Shown: positions 44,043-54,703 of the stretch, piece after piece
Position numbering within the stretch: position 1 is the stretch's first letter
Layout: every line of letters starts with the position of its first letter
Assembly (NCBI RefSeq): GCF_018390595.1
Contig: NZ_JAHBAV010000004.1
Coordinates: 1 to 64,000 of the forward strand
DNA length: 64,000 bases
Direction of reading: 5' to 3'
From: Dietzia massiliensis
GTDB taxonomy: Bacteria > Actinomycetota > Actinomycetes > Mycobacteriales > Mycobacteriaceae
The notes under the pieces: generated by a model
The model's database searches: none
The model's input: only the letters and a program-made list of their open reading frames with translations
Told to the model about the DNA's origin: nothing
Made by a program: the position numbers and the translations under genes

Positions 44043-45383
44043 TCACCGCGCGTAGCGCAGTGCTCCCCGCACGTCCCCGCACTCGGCCCCCAACGCCATG
44101 TCGGCGATACGGCCGTCCGCGCGGAGCCCCGCCAGGCGCGGGGCCACCCGGTCGCGCAGGCTCCACGGGTCGATCGTGTTGACGTGGATCCCGGTCGCGC
44201 CCTCGAACCCGGCCGGCGTCGAGATGCGCCACTTGAGCACGATCCGCCACGGCATCGCCGCGCCGTCCCCCGCCGAGCCCGGCGGCAGGGTGTGCCACTC
44301 TTCGTTGGACGGCACCAGCGGCCCCGTCGCGGCGTGGCAGGCGTGCAGCAGATCGGAGACCCCGCGCAGTTCGGCCGCCGAGTGCTCCCACGGCCGGCCG
44401 GCCCGCGACCTCGAGTAGACCACCAGTGCCGGGTGGCGGTGACCGACGCCGACCACCGCGACGGCGTGCTCGTTGGCCGCCAGCACCAGGCCCTCGGCCA
44501 CCGCGTGATCGATCCCGGCCGTGTAGTAGAGATCCGGTTCGCGGGCGAGCGCCGCCATCTCCCGGGAGGTCTTGGCGGGGACCTCGTCGATCGCCACGAG
44601 CTGCTTGTGCAGGTGCGCGAACGACGCGCCGGCCGGCGCGAGCCAGTTCTGGAAAACCGACACGTACGCGGCGTGCGGATTGTCGCGGTACAGCCCCCGC
44701 ATGGCACGGACCGTGAAGGCGACGTACTGCTCGTGCTCCTCCGGCGTCAGCTCCCCCGACGACGCGTGGCGGTCGCTGGAGGCTGCGCCGTCGACGAGGT
44801 GGCGGCGCGCGACCACCACGTCGTGGCACCCGCCGAAGAAGCTCTCCGAGTGCTCTGCGAGGGCGGCGGTGTCCATGGCGTCGGCGGTCGCCGGGTCGCC
44901 CTGCGCGGCGGCGACGCGGGTGCGGACCAGGGCCCGGACGTGCTCGGCGCCGGCCGGGGACGCGAGATAGGCGGCCTGATGGTCGGCGGCGCGGTCGGGG
45001 ATCCGGTAGCCGTGCACCGACCTCCAGTAGTCGAGGGAGAGGATCTCGAAGAGGTTGCCGATCAGGCGGAACTCGGGCGTGGTGGCGTCGAGCCGGTCGG
45101 CCGGGACCTCGTCGAGGACGGCCCAGGCGTCCCCCTCGCGGACGAGGCGCGCCTTCTCCGGGGTGGTCTCGCGCAGGCGCGTCGTGCAGAACGCGCAGTG
45201 CGCCTCCGGCTCGGCCGGGTCCACCGCGACGACGCTGCCGGGCGCGTGCTCGATCGGTCGGTGCGCCCGGCCGGGGACCGTCCACACCTGGGTGCCGGTG
45301 AAGGGATTGACCTGCTTGACGGTGCCGTCGGCCATGCGCCGCAGCAGCGCGGTCGGGCCGCCGGGTCGGGAGGTGGTGGTCAC
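44043..45383 (-). CDS. DUF4921 protein, GalT/HIT-superfamily-like
   Basis: 446 residues of a family seen mainly in Corynebacterium relatives. The layout resembles galactose-1-phosphate uridylyltransferase: a CxxC zinc site (HCAFCTTR, about 60-67), RLIGNLFEILSLDYW, and a HIT-like active-site block FQNWLAPAGASFAHLHKQLV with the His-x-His pair. The late part has LKWRISTPAGFEGATGIHVN. Enzyme activity as a nucleotidyl transferase or hydrolase is inference. GTG start at 45383 with GGAGG inside the divergent gap. Convergent with the glutaredoxin-like gene (42 bases between stops). Confidence 0.78.
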   Translation of the reverse strand: MTTTSRPGGPTALLRRMADGTVKQVNPFTGTQVWTVPGRAHRPIEHAPGSVVAVDPAEPEAHCAFCTTRLRETTPEKARLVREGDAWAVLDEVPADRLDATTPEFRLIGNLFEILSLDYWRSVHGYRIPDRAADHQAAYLASPAGAEHVRALVRTRVAAAQGDPATADAMDTAALAEHSESFFGGCHDVVVARRHLVDGAASSDRHASSGELTPEEHEQYVAFTVRAMRGLYRDNPHAAYVSVFQNWLAPAGASFAHLHKQLVAIDEVPAKTSREMAALAREPDLYYTAGIDHAVAEGLVLAANEHAVAVVGVGHRHPALVVYSRSRAGRPWEHSAAELRGVSDLLHACHAATGPLVPSNEEWHTLPPGSAGDGAAMPWRIVLKWRISTPAGFEGATGIHVNTIDPWSLRDRVAPRLAGLRADGRIADMALGAECGDVRGALRYAR

Positions 45384-45513
45384 CCGCGTGAGCCTAGGGG
45401 TGTCCGGAATTAGGGGTGGAACTGTGATCTAGATAACAGTACCCTGAGGGTGAGTGTTAGTTCATCATCGGCTTCCGCGCCGTGCGGGAGCCTCGGGGGA
45501 ATCGAGAACGTCC

Positions 45514-46947
45514 ATGAGTTCACATCACCCACTGCCACTGCGACTGGCAGCCGTGGGCGGCGCCGCCGCCCTGACGATCGCCGGGACGGCCGGCGTCTCG
45601 CACGCCCAGACCGGCTCCGCCGAGCTCGCCGCCGAGCTCGCCCTCAACCTCGAACTCGCACTCGGCTCGGACAGCGCGGTGGACGCAGGGTCGCTGAACC
45701 CGGGCTCGCTCGACCCGGGCTCGCTGAGTGCGGACTCGGTCGACGCCGGGTCCCTGCCGCCGATCGGCTCGGTCGGGGGATCCCTCGAGCCGGGCTCGCT
45801 TGGCCCGGGCTCGCTTGACCCGGGTTCTCTGGATCCGGGCTCGTTGCCCGGGTCTTCCGGTCCCGGCTCGCTGGACCCGGACTCGGCGGAAGGCTCGACC
45901 GAGGGGTCGCTCAAACCGGGCTCGCTTGACCCGGGTTCTCTGGATCCGGGCTCGTTGCCCGGGTCTTCCGGTCCCGGCTCGCTGGACCCGGACTCGGCGG
46001 AAGGCTCGACCGAGGGGTCGCTCGAACCGGGCTCACTGGATCCGGGCTCGTTGGAGCCCGGCTCGGCGGGCCCGGGGTCGATGGAGGCCGGGTCGTTGGT
46101 GAGCCTGCTGGTCATGGTGTCCATGGGTTCGCAGATGGGGTCGGGAGAGGGGTCGCTGGAGCCCGGTTCTCTGACGGGGTCGCTGGAGTCCGGTTCGCTC
46201 ACGGGGTCGTTGGGGGCAGGGGCGGGGTCGCTCGAGGGCTCGCTCGAGCCCGGGTCGCTGACTGGTTCACTCGAACCCGGGTCGCTGGGATCCGGGTCGA
46301 CGGGCGGATCCCTACCCCCCGGGTCGCTGGAGACGGGGTCGTTGGTGAGCCTCCTACTGATGCTGTCGATCGGGTCCGAGGCTGGTTCGGGCGAGGGGTC
46401 TCTCCCCGGAGGCTCACTACCCGTGGGCAGCGAGAACGGCGGGTCGCTCGAGCCGGGGTCCGCGGGGGGGGCACTCCCCTCGGGCTCCCTCGAGCCGGGT
46501 TCCGCGGAGGGGTCACTCGCGCCGTCGGGGTCACTGACCGCGTCGCTGGCACCTCTCGGTTCGGCGGTTGGATCGCTGCCCCTCGGGTCCCTGCCGCTGG
46601 GTTCGGCGGCCGGGTCCCTTCCGCTCCTGGTGCCGGCCGCGGCGATCGGCGGGTCGGTCGCCGCCGGGCCGATGATGGTCCAGGTCGCGGCCGATCTGGG
46701 GATCGCACTCCCGCCGCTACCCGGGTCCCCGGCGCCGGTCGCCGTCGGCGCGGTCGTGGGAGAGGCTCCGCCCGCGCCCGGGCCGTCGGTGCCCAACGGG
46801 CGCGGAGGTGAGCCGGGCGTGATGGCCGACGGCGGTGGGGCCGCGGTCGGGGTGAACGCGGTCGTGGTCACCACCGGCTCGCTGGGGGATTACCACGTGG
46901 TCCTTCCGGACGGGGTGGCACTACCACCCCTGCCGTTCATTCGGTGA
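45514..46947 (+). CDS. Large secreted GSL-repeat protein B, unknown function
   Basis: 477 residues. Sec signal peptide with cleavage near SHA|QTG (31), then about 370 residues built almost wholly from five-residue units of the form PGSLD/PGSLE/EGSLE; GSL occurs about 40 times. A 37-residue unit is tandemly duplicated (DNA 45805-45912 and 45916-46023). Two longer modules repeat every 82 residues, each with a hydrophobic run (GSLVSLLVMVSMGS about 192-205; GSLVSLLLMLSIGS about 274-287). The last 100 residues are Pro/Ala/Gly-rich and not repetitive, ending LPPLPFIR. No cysteine or anchor. The ATG at 45514 lies downstream of GGGGGAATC. Followed by a strong terminator. Confidence 0.75.
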   Translation: MSSHHPLPLRLAAVGGAAALTIAGTAGVSHAQTGSAELAAELALNLELALGSDSAVDAGSLNPGSLDPGSLSADSVDAGSLPPIGSVGGSLEPGSLGPGSLDPGSLDPGSLPGSSGPGSLDPDSAEGSTEGSLKPGSLDPGSLDPGSLPGSSGPGSLDPDSAEGSTEGSLEPGSLDPGSLEPGSAGPGSMEAGSLVSLLVMVSMGSQMGSGEGSLEPGSLTGSLESGSLTGSLGAGAGSLEGSLEPGSLTGSLEPGSLGSGSTGGSLPPGSLETGSLVSLLLMLSIGSEAGSGEGSLPGGSLPVGSENGGSLEPGSAGGALPSGSLEPGSAEGSLAPSGSLTASLAPLGSAVGSLPLGSLPLGSAAGSLPLLVPAAAIGGSVAAGPMMVQVAADLGIALPPLPGSPAPVAVGAVVGEAPPAPGPSVPNGRGGEPGVMADGGGAAVGVNAVVVTTGSLGDYHVVLPDGVALPPLPFIR

Positions 46948-46960
46948 GAACCCTGAGAGA

Positions 46961-46994
46961 GTTCCCGCCCCCGCTGCCGTGCGGGGGCGGGAAC
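46961..46994 (+). terminator. Terminator of GSL protein B gene
   Basis: Perfect 14-bp stem, arms 46961-46974 and 46981-46994 (GTTCCCGCCCCCGC and its complement) with a 6-base loop, 13 bases beyond the stop codon. Confidence 0.85.
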
Positions 46995-47093
46995 TGCGTC
47001 GTCTCGGCGGGTCGGCTGGAGACGACGCTGAGAGAAATCTCACAAGGTGGAATCGCCTTCCCACGTCAGGCTCTGCGGTTTGACTTCTCCGAG

Positions 47094-47123
47094 TTGTGTG
47101 ACCTGCCCCCCTTGCCCATATGA
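47094..47123 (+). promoter_or_regulatory. Candidate sigma-A promoter of gltBD
   Basis: TTGTGT (47094-47099) and TATGAT (47118-47123) with an 18-base spacer, about 85 bases before the gltB start. The -10 matches the consensus at five of six positions. The leader between them and gltB holds no obvious riboswitch or long hairpin. Confidence 0.5.
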
Positions 47124-47208
47124 TTTCCGGGCCGGAGGACCTCGGTCCTCTGAGTACGGGTGCTCCAGCCACCACGGAGTCCGCCCGTCGACAAGCGAAG
47201 GCGAACAC

Positions 47209-50200
47209 ATGATGACGACTCCCGGCCCCAGAAGCCTGTACCGCCCTGAATACGAACACGACTCGTGTGGTGTCGCGTTCGTGGTGGACATGTACGGACG
47301 CCAGTCCCGGGACATCGTCGAGAAGGCGATCGCCGCGCTGGTGAACCTCGAGCACCGCGGCGCCGTGGGCGCCGAGGCCAACACCGGCGACGGCACGGGC
47401 TTGTTGATCCAGGTACCGGATTTGTTCCTCCGCGAGGTGATGCGTGAGGAGCAGAACGTGGAACTGCCAGAGGCCGGTGCATATGCAACCGGCCTTTGTT
47501 TTCTCCCCCAGTCCCGGATGTTGGCGATGGACGCCATGCGGATGGTCGAGCGGATCGCCGCCGAGCAGGGCGTGACCGTGATCGGCTGGCGCGAGGTTCC
47601 GGTCGACGACTCGACGGTCGGCGCGATCTCGCGTGACGCGCAGCCCACCATCAACCAGATCTTCGTCAAGGCCGCGGGCCCGGGCGGGGAGCTCCTGACC
47701 GGCCTGGCGCTCGAGCGCAAGTGCTTCGTGGTGCGCAAGCGGTGCGAGCACGAGCTCGGTTCGAAGGGCGCCGGGAAGGGCGACCTGGGCTCCGAGACGG
47801 TGTACTTCCCGTCGCTGAGCCCGCGCACCTTCGTCTACAAGGGCATGCTCACCGAGAAGCAGCTCCCCGACTTCTATCTGGACCTGCAGGACGAGCGCGT
47901 CGAGTCCGCGATGGGCATCGTCCACTCGCGCTTCTCCACAAACACGTTCCCCGCATGGCCGCTGGCCCACCCGTTCCGCTACGTCGCCCACAACGGTGAG
48001 ATCAACACCGCGCGTGGCAACGAGAACTGGATGCGGGCCCGCGAGGCGCTCATGACCAGCGACCGCATCGAGGACCTGTCCGCGGCGCTGCCGATCTGCA
48101 CCCCGGGCGGATCGGACACCGCGCGCTTCGACGAGGCGCTCGAGCTGCTGACGCTGGCCGGTCGGACCCTGCCGCACGCCGTGCTCATGATGGTCCCCGA
48201 GGCGTGGGAACGCCACGAGACCATGGACCCGGCCAAGCGGGCGTTCTACGAGTACCACGCCTCACTCATGGAGGCATGGGACGGCCCGGCGTCCATCACG
48301 TTCACCGACGGCACCGTGATCGGCGCCGTGCTGGACCGCAACGGCCTGCGCCCCTCCCGCATCTGGGTGACCGACGACGGCCTCGTCGTGATGGCGTCCG
48401 AGGTGGGCGTGCTCGACATCCCGCAGGACAAGGTGGTCACCAAGACCCGACTGCAGCCCGGTCGCATGTTCCTCGTCGACACCGCCGAGGGGCGGATCAT
48501 CGACGACGAGGAGATCAAGTCGCAGCTGGCCGCCGAGCACCCGTACCAGCAGTGGCTCGACGAGGGCCTGGTCCGGCTCGAGGACCTGCCCCGGGTCGAG
48601 AAGCCCTACATGGCCCACGAGCGCGTGGTGCTGCGTCAGCGCGTCTTCGGATACACCGAGGAGGAACTGCGCATCCTCATCTCCCCGATGGCAGGGAGTG
48701 GCGCCGAGGCGATCGGGTCGATGGGCACGGACACCCCGCTACCGGTGCTGTCCCAGCGTGCGCGCATGCTGTTCGACTACTTCGCGCAGCGCTTCGCGCA
48801 GGTGACCAATCCGCCGCTCGACGCCATCCGCGAGGAGCTCGTCACCAGCTACGGCGTGACGCTCGGTCCCGAGGGCGACCTCATCAACCCGGGCCCCGAG
48901 TCGTGCCGGCAGGTCAAGGTCGCCAACCCGATCCTCGGCAACTCCGACCTCGCCACGCTGCTGGAGGCCGGGGAGGCCCGTCCGAACCTGCGGTCGGTGG
49001 TCGTCCGCGGGCTCTACAACGTCGCCCACGGCGGCCGCGGCCTGCGGATCGCCCTGGAGCGCATCCGCCGGGAGGTGTCCGAGGCCATCCAGGCCGGCGC
49101 GACCCTCATCGTGCTCTCCGACCGCGAGTCCGACGAGCGCAACGCGCCCATCCCCTCGCTACTGCTCACCTCAGCGGTGCACCACCACCTGGTGCGCGAG
49201 AAGACCCGCACCCGCGTCAGCCTGGTGGTCGAGTCCGGTGACGCCCGCGAGGTCCACCACATGGCCGTCCTGTTCGGGTACGGCGCCAACGCCATCAACC
49301 CGTACATGGCGTTCGAGTCGATCGACGAGCTGGTCAAGAACGGCGACCTCATCGGGGTAGACACCGCCGAGGCCTGCGACAACTACCGGAAGGCCGCCGC
49401 CAAGGGCGTGCTCAAGGTGATGTCCAAGATGGGCATCTCCACCCTCGCCTCCTACACCGGTGCCCAGTTGTTCGACGTCACCGGCCTGTCGCAGGAGCTG
49501 TGCGACGAGTACTTCACCGGCTCCGTCAGCCCCATCGACGGCATCGGCCTGGACGAGATCGCCGAGGACGTGGCCCTTCGGCACCGCTTCGCGTTCCTGC
49601 CCCGGCCCGAGGAGGCCGCGCACCGCGAGCTCGAGATCGGCGGCGAGTACCAGTGGCGCCGGGAGGGCGAGTACCACCTGTTCAACCCGGACACGGTGTT
49701 CAAGCTCCAGCACTCCACGCGCACGGGCCGCTACGAGATCTTCAAGGAGTACACCCGCCTCGTCGACGACCAGTCGGAGCGGCTGGCGACGCTGCGCGGG
49801 CTGTTCGACCTGAAGAGCAACCGTCCGCCCGTGCCGATCGAGGAGGTCGAGCCGGTCTCCGAGATCGTCAAGCGGTTCTCCACGGGCGCGATGAGCTACG
49901 GCTCCATCTCGGCCGAGGCGCACGAGACGCTGGCGATCGCGATGAACCGCCTGCAGGCGCGCTCGAACTCCGGCGAGGGCGGGGAGGCCGTCGACCGCTT
50001 CGACCCCGACCCGAACGGGGACTGGCGTCGCTCCGCCATCAAGCAGGTGGCCTCCGGCCGGTTCGGCGTGACCAGCCACTACCTGGCCAACTGCACCGAC
50101 ATCCAGATCAAGATGGCGCAGGGCGCCAAGCCGGGTGAGGGCGGGCAGCTCCCGCCGGGCAAGGTCTACCCGTGGGTGGCCGAGGTCCGCGGCTCGACGC

Positions 50201-51810
50201 CGGGCGTCGGACTCATCTCGCCCCCGCCGCACCACGACATCTACTCGATCGAGGACCTGGCGCAGCTCATCTACGACCTGAAGAACGCCAACCCGGACGC
50301 GCGGATCCACGTCAAGCTCGTGGCCGAGCAGGGCGTCGGTACGGTCGCGACGGGCGTGTCCAAGACGCACGCCGACGTCGTCCTCATCTCGGGCCACGAC
50401 GGCGGCACCGGCGCGTCGCCGCTGACCTCGCTCAAGCACGCGGGTGGCCCGTGGGAGCTCGGCCTGGCCGAGACCCAGCAGACGCTGCTCGTCAACGGTC
50501 TGCGCGACCGCATCGTCGTCCAGGTCGACGGTCAGCTCAAGACGGGACGTGACGTCATCGTCGCCGCGCTGCTCGGCGGCGAGGAGTTCGGCTTCGCCAC
50601 CGCGCCGCTCGTCGTGGCCGGCTGCGTCATGATGCGCGTGTGTCACCTCGACACCTGCCCCGTCGGCGTGGCCACCCAGAACCCCGTGCTGCGCGAGCGG
50701 TTCAACGGCAAGGCCGAGTACGTCGTGAACTTCATGGAGTTCATCGCCGAGGAGGTGCGCGAGTACCTCGCCGAGCTGGGCTTCCGCTCGCTCGACGAGG
50801 CGATCGGACACACCGAGTGCCTGGACAAGTCGCGGGCCTTCGCCCACAACAAGCGGGTGGCCAAGCTCGACCTGGAGCCGATCTTCGCGCAGGCCGAGTC
50901 GCCCTTCATGCACCAGGACCTGCGTCGCACCAAGTCGCAGGACCACAAGCTCGAGGGCGTCGTGGACCGCACGCTGATCGAGGACGTCCGCGCCGTGATC
51001 GCTGATCCGGCGGCGGGACCGTTCACGGGCAGCTACCCGATCTGCAACGTCAACCGCTCGGTCGGCACGATGCTCAGCCACGAGATCTCCAAGGCGCACG
51101 GTGCCACCGGCCTGCCGGACGGCTCGATCGACCTGAGTTTCACCGGGTCCGCCGGTAACTCGCTCGGGGCGTTCCTCGCCCGGGGCGTCACGGTGCGCGT
51201 GTTCGGCGACGCCAACGACTACGTGGGCAAGGGACTGTCCGGTGGACGCATCGTGGTGCGTCCGGCCGAGGACGCGGCCCCCGACTTCGTGGCCGAGGAC
51301 AACATCATCGCCGGCAACGTGATCTGCTACGGCGCGACCGCCGGTGAGGTGTTCCTGCGCGGGATGGTGGGGGAGCGCTTCTGCGTGCGCAACTCCGGCG
51401 TCACCGCGGTGGTCGAGGGCGTGGGCGACCACGCCTGCGAGTACATGACCGGTGGACGGGTGGTCGTGCTGGGCCCGACCGGCCGCAACGTCGCGGCCGG
51501 GATGTCCGGTGGCGTCGCCTACTTCTACGATCCCCGCGGTGTCCTCGCGGAGAACCTCAACGCCGAGCTCGTCGACACCGAGGAACTCACCAGCGAGGAC
51601 GTGGAGTTCCTCCACGGGATCGTGGAGCGCCACGTGGAGGAGACCGATTCGGCCCGGGGCCGGGAGATCCTCGGTGGCTGGGCCCAGAACGTGAATCACT
51701 TCGCCAAGGTCATGCCGCGCGACTACAAGCGCGTGCTGCTGGCCATCGAGCAGGCGGAGAAGGACGGACGCAACGTGGACGAGGCGATCATGGAGGCCGC
51801 AAATGGCTGA
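47209..51810 (+). CDS. gltB: Glutamate synthase (NADPH) large subunit GltB
   Basis: 1533 residues, making two glutamates from glutamine and 2-oxoglutarate with electrons from GltD. The nucleophilic cysteine exposed after N-terminal processing is in [11 protein letters not shown] (Cys19/20). The glutaminase domain spans 20-430, the central domain 440-780, and the FMN synthase barrel 800-1200 with [17 protein letters not shown] and [19 protein letters not shown]. The [3Fe-4S] motif is [14 protein letters not shown] near 1150. The C-terminal beta-helix domain ends at 1533. The ATG at 47209 has GAAGG eight bases upstream; a second ATG follows directly. Overlaps gltD by 8 bases. Confidence 0.97.
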   Translation: MMTTPGPRSLYRPEYEHDSCGVAFVVDMYGRQSRDIVEKAIAALVNLEHRGAVGAEANTGDGTGLLIQVPDLFLREVMREEQNVELPEAGAYATGLCFLPQSRMLAMDAMRMVERIAAEQGVTVIGWREVPVDDSTVGAISRDAQPTINQIFVKAAGPGGELLTGLALERKCFVVRKRCEHELGSKGAGKGDLGSETVYFPSLSPRTFVYKGMLTEKQLPDFYLDLQDERVESAMGIVHSRFSTNTFPAWPLAHPFRYVAHNGEINTARGNENWMRAREALMTSDRIEDLSAALPICTPGGSDTARFDEALELLTLAGRTLPHAVLMMVPEAWERHETMDPAKRAFYEYHASLMEAWDGPASITFTDGTVIGAVLDRNGLRPSRIWVTDDGLVVMASEVGVLDIPQDKVVTKTRLQPGRMFLVDTAEGRIIDDEEIKSQLAAEHPYQQWLDEGLVRLEDLPRVEKPYMAHERVVLRQRVFGYTEEELRILISPMAGSGAEAIGSMGTDTPLPVLSQRARMLFDYFAQRFAQVTNPPLDAIREELVTSYGVTLGPEGDLINPGPESCRQVKVANPILGNSDLATLLEAGEARPNLRSVVVRGLYNVAHGGRGLRIALERIRREVSEAIQAGATLIVLSDRESDERNAPIPSLLLTSAVHHHLVREKTRTRVSLVVESGDAREVHHMAVLFGYGANAINPYMAFESIDELVKNGDLIGVDTAEACDNYRKAAAKGVLKVMSKMGISTLASYTGAQLFDVTGLSQELCDEYFTGSVSPIDGIGLDEIAEDVALRHRFAFLPRPEEAAHRELEIGGEYQWRREGEYHLFNPDTVFKLQHSTRTGRYEIFKEYTRLVDDQSERLATLRGLFDLKSNRPPVPIEEVEPVSEIVKRFSTGAMSYGSISAEAHETLAIAMNRLQARSNSGEGGEAVDRFDPDPNGDWRRSAIKQVASGRFGVTSHYLANCTDIQIKMAQGAKPGEGGQLPPGKVYPWVAEVRGSTPGVGLISPPPHHDIYSIEDLAQLIYDLKNANPDARIHVKLVAEQGVGTVATGVSKTHADVVLISGHDGGTGASPLTSLKHAGGPWELGLAETQQTLLVNGLRDRIVVQVDGQLKTGRDVIVAALLGGEEFGFATAPLVVAGCVMMRVCHLDTCPVGVATQNPVLRERFNGKAEYVVNFMEFIAEEVREYLAELGFRSLDEAIGHTECLDKSRAFAHNKRVAKLDLEPIFAQAESPFMHQDLRRTKSQDHKLEGVVDRTLIEDVRAVIADPAAGPFTGSYPICNVNRSVGTMLSHEISKAHGATGLPDGSIDLSFTGSAGNSLGAFLARGVTVRVFGDANDYVGKGLSGGRIVVRPAEDAAPDFVAEDNIIAGNVICYGATAGEVFLRGMVGERFCVRNSGVTAVVEGVGDHACEYMTGGRVVVLGPTGRNVAAGMSGGVAYFYDPRGVLAENLNAELVDTEELTSEDVEFLHGIVERHVEETDSARGREILGGWAQNVNHFAKVMPRDYKRVLLAIEQAEKDGRNVDEAIMEAANG

Positions 51811-53275
51811 CCCGAAGGGCTTTCTCAAGCACACCGAGCGGGAGCTGCCCAGGCGCCGCCCCGTCGACCTACGGATCATGGACTGGAAAGAGGTCTACGA
51901 GTCCACGGTCCTGCCCGAGGATTCGATCCGCACCCAGGCGTCCCGCTGCATGGGCTGCGGTATCCCGTTCTGCCACCAGGGCTGCCCGCTGGGCAACATC
52001 ATCCCCGAGTGGAACGACCTGGTGCACCGGGGCAAGTGGGACGACGCGGTGGACCGGCTCCACGCGACCAACAACTTCCCGGAGTTCACCGGTCGGCTCT
52101 GCCCGGCCCCCTGCGAGGGGTCCTGTGTCCTCGGCATCAACCAGCCGCCGGTGACGATCAAGCAGGTCGAGGTGGAGATCGCCGAGGCCGCGTGGGCCGA
52201 CGGCGGCATGGAGCCGGTCATCCCGTCGTTCCGCACCGGGCAGACCGTCGCGGTCGTGGGATCGGGCCCCGCGGGCCTCGCGGCGGCCCAGCAGCTCACC
52301 CGCGCCGGGCACTCCGTCACCGTCTTCGAGCGCGACGACCGCATCGGCGGGCTCATGCGTTACGGCATCCCGGAGTTCAAGATGGAGAAGGCGGTCATCG
52401 ATCGTCGCCTGGCGCAGATGGAGGCGGAGGGGACGGTCTTCCGTCCCGGCGTCAACGTCGGCAAGGACATCACCGCGTCGCAGCTGCGCGCCCAGTTCGA
52501 CGCCGTCGTCCTGTGCGGTGGCGCGACCATGCGGCGCGACCTGCCGGTGCCCGGTCGTGAGCTCGACGGCATCCACCAGGCCATGGAGTACCTGCCGCTG
52601 GCCAACAAGGCCGCGGTCGGCGACCCGGTCGTGGACGCCGACGGCCTGCCCGCCATCCACGCGCGCGACAAGCACGTCATCATCATCGGCGGCGGCGACA
52701 CGGGTGCGGACTGCCTCGGCACCGCGACCCGTCAGGGCGCGAAATCGGTCAAGTCGTTCGAGATCATGCCCCGGCCGCCGGCCACCCGCGCGGCGTCGAC
52801 TCCGTGGCCGATGTACCCGCTGATGTTCCGCACGGCCTCGGCCCACGAGGAGAACGGCGAGCGCGTCTACGGCGTGTCCACCGCGGAGTTCGTCGGCGAG
52901 GGCGGACACGTCACCGCGCTGAAGGGCTCCGAGGTGCGGATGGTCGACGGCCGCTTCGAGCCCGTGCCCGGTACGGACTTCGAGTACCCGGCTGACCTGG
53001 TCCTGCTCGCGATGGGCTTCACCGGCGCGCAGAAGTCCGGGCTGTGCTCGGACCTCGGGGTGGAGTTCACCGACCGCGGCAACGTCGGTCGTGACGACGC
53101 CTTCGCCACCAACGTCGAGGGCGTGTTCGTCGCCGGCGACATGGGGCGCGGCCAGTCGCTCATCGTGTGGGCCATCGCGGAGGGACGTGCGGCCGCCGCC
53201 TCGGTGGACCGGTTCCTCATGGGGGAGACGGCCCTGCCGGCGCCGGTCCGGCCGACGGATGTGGCCCAGCGCTGA
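51803..53275 (+). CDS. gltD: Glutamate synthase small subunit GltD
   Basis: 490 residues, passing electrons from NAD(P)H through FAD and two [4Fe-4S] clusters to GltB. The N-terminal cluster motifs are [14 protein letters not shown] (about 50-63) and CPAPCEGSC (about 96-104). The first dinucleotide fold is [17 protein letters not shown] (about 149-165), and the second is [13 protein letters not shown] (about 292). [19 protein letters not shown] closes the FAD site. Complete. Its start overlaps gltB by 8 bases. A short dyad AAGGTCA…TGACCTT lies directly after the stop (53275-53299). Confidence 0.96.
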   Translation: MADPKGFLKHTERELPRRRPVDLRIMDWKEVYESTVLPEDSIRTQASRCMGCGIPFCHQGCPLGNIIPEWNDLVHRGKWDDAVDRLHATNNFPEFTGRLCPAPCEGSCVLGINQPPVTIKQVEVEIAEAAWADGGMEPVIPSFRTGQTVAVVGSGPAGLAAAQQLTRAGHSVTVFERDDRIGGLMRYGIPEFKMEKAVIDRRLAQMEAEGTVFRPGVNVGKDITASQLRAQFDAVVLCGGATMRRDLPVPGRELDGIHQAMEYLPLANKAAVGDPVVDADGLPAIHARDKHVIIIGGGDTGADCLGTATRQGAKSVKSFEIMPRPPATRAASTPWPMYPLMFRTASAHEENGERVYGVSTAEFVGEGGHVTALKGSEVRMVDGRFEPVPGTDFEYPADLVLLAMGFTGAQKSGLCSDLGVEFTDRGNVGRDDAFATNVEGVFVAGDMGRGQSLIVWAIAEGRAAAASVDRFLMGETALPAPVRPTDVAQR

Positions 53276-53364
53276 AGGTCAACCGTGGCGCCTGACCTTA
53301 ATGGAACCTAAGATCAGGTCTACTATGTCTCCAGGCCATCCGGCCTCCGTCATGGAAGGCACCA

Positions 53365-53712
53365 ATGGTCAGCCGTCGCCCCGCCAGTGTCATCGCCGCG
53401 CTCAGCGCGACGGTCGCGCTGGTCGGCGTGCCGGCGGCGTCGGCGCAGCCGCCGGGCCCGGCGGTCCGGGGGGTCGTCACGGAACTGCCGGTCCTCAGCG
53501 AGTTGCCGCCGCTGCCCACCGAGGGCGGGCAGCCCGTCGTGGACGAGCCGGAGGGCACCCGGGTCTTCGGCATGTCCGGGGTGCAGACGGTCGCGCTCGT
53601 GTTGGCGGCGTCGGTGCTCGTGGCGGGCGGGACGGGACTGGCGTTGGTCACCCGCCGCGGCCGTGGCGAACCGCTCGACGAGCAGCCACCGAGGACGGAT
53701 CCGGTGGCGTGA
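53365..53712 (+). CDS. Small secreted protein with C-terminal membrane anchor
   Basis: 115 residues. Signal peptide (cleavage near ASA|QPP, 28), a Pro-rich exposed stretch (ELPVLSELPPLPTEGG), then FGMSGVQTVALVLAASVLVA as anchor helix (about 73-95) and a short basic tail TRRGRGEP. The boundary GMSGVQTV parallels AVTGVQTV in the LAVTG protein at 58445-59581, so the anchor modules look related, but the pentapeptide here is degenerate as a sortase signal. The ATG at 53365 has GGAAGG six bases upstream, and a -10-like TACTAT lies at 53321-53326. Function unknown. Confidence 0.7.
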   Translation: MVSRRPASVIAALSATVALVGVPAASAQPPGPAVRGVVTELPVLSELPPLPTEGGQPVVDEPEGTRVFGMSGVQTVALVLAASVLVAGGTGLALVTRRGRGEPLDEQPPRTDPVA

Positions 53713-53737
53713 CGCCGCGCCCGATAGGCTCGGCGGT

Positions 53738-54037
53738 ATGAGTCGCCACATCGCAGGACGGGGACGGGTCGCCCGGGCGACCCCTCCTCCGGCCGGTCCG
53801 CCCGTCGACGACGTCGACTGTGACCTGAGCAGCAAGCTGACGCTCGGCCAGTTCCTCAAACTGGCCTCGCTGCTGGACTCCGGGGCCGAGGCCAAGGACG
53901 CGGTCGCCTCCGGCGCGGTGAGCGTCAACGGGGAGGTCGACACCCGGCGCGGCCGCGGCCTGGTTCACGGTGACGTGGTGGAGATCGGTGGCCGGGCGGC
54001 GCGCGTCGTCGCCCGCGAGGGACGGGACGCGACCTGA
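53738..54037 (+). CDS. S4-domain RNA-binding protein
   Basis: 99 residues with an S4 fold (about 30-90): LTLGQFLKLASLLDSGAEAK, SGAVSVNGEVDTRRGRGL and HGDVVEIGG. This resembles YbcJ/YaaA-type stand-alone S4 proteins, which bind structured RNA such as rRNA. The ATG at 53738 has no strong ribosome binding site (CGGCGGT only) and could be leaderless. Its stop overlaps the start of the next gene by one base (TGATGG), so the two are co-translated. Confidence 0.82.
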   Translation: MSRHIAGRGRVARATPPPAGPPVDDVDCDLSSKLTLGQFLKLASLLDSGAEAKDAVASGAVSVNGEVDTRRGRGLVHGDVVEIGGRAARVVAREGRDAT

Positions 54038-54591
54038 TGGCTGAGGATTCACGGGGGCCCGTGCAGGCCCCGGTTGTGCTGCACGACGACGACCCCGGTG
54101 CCACCCGGTACGCCACGTGGCTGGCCGAGGAGTTCGACACCCGGGCGACCCATCACGACGCGGCCGATCCGGCCGAGCTGGTGGTCGCCGGGACGGTCGT
54201 CCTCGTCACGGGGATGCGCCCCGGTGGTGGGCTGGGCGGTTCGGCGTTCATCCGCGACAACTGGGAGGCCCTCGTCGAGGCCGGACGCCGCGTCGCCGTC
54301 GTCATGGTCGGGCCCACCCCGGTCACCGACGACGCCCGGATCGAGCTGATGTCGAGCGAGTTCTCGTCCGATCAGCTGCGCGACCTCAAGCTCTTCCAGC
54401 TCCGCGGCGTGGTCACGCCGGACCAGCTCGGCTTCCGGCAGCGGCTCGGGATCAAGACCGCGCTGGCCGCCCTGCGGCGCAAGACCGACCGCACCCCGGA
54501 GGAGGAGGCCATGCTCGAACTGGGCGGTCTGGACCTCACCGATCGGGTCTCGCTCGGGCCGTTGCTGCGCTGGATCCGCCGCGAGGCCTGA
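54037..54591 (+). CDS. Flavodoxin-like protein, predicted
   Basis: 184 residues. The order of beta strands and loops (VLHDDDPGATRYATWLAEEF, VVLVTGMRPGGGLGGSAF, RRVAVVMVGPTP) is like a flavodoxin-fold protein with a changed FMN loop. The C-terminal 60 residues are helical and charged. I do not recognise a specific family, and FMN binding is only an inference. Coupled to the S4-domain gene by a one-base overlap. No cysteine. It may act with the S4 protein, but the sequence gives no direct sign of how. Confidence 0.55.
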   Translation: MAEDSRGPVQAPVVLHDDDPGATRYATWLAEEFDTRATHHDAADPAELVVAGTVVLVTGMRPGGGLGGSAFIRDNWEALVEAGRRVAVVMVGPTPVTDDARIELMSSEFSSDQLRDLKLFQLRGVVTPDQLGFRQRLGIKTALAALRRKTDRTPEEEAMLELGGLDLTDRVSLGPLLRWIRREA

Positions 54592-54703
54592 TCGGCGGAC
54601 AGCGCGGCATGCGCCCGGAGCGCGCCACGGTCGGTGTCACCGCCGATATCATGACCCGCGAACGCACCCGCCGAGGGCGGGGCGATGACCTCGGAGGAAC
54701 CCC

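Noticed and set aside
45525-46874. A 449-codon open frame on the minus strand opposite GSL protein B, rich in Ser/Pro/Asp
   Set aside because: It is the antisense image of the GSL repeats. The plus-strand frame has a signal peptide, a start and a terminator; the minus frame has none of these.
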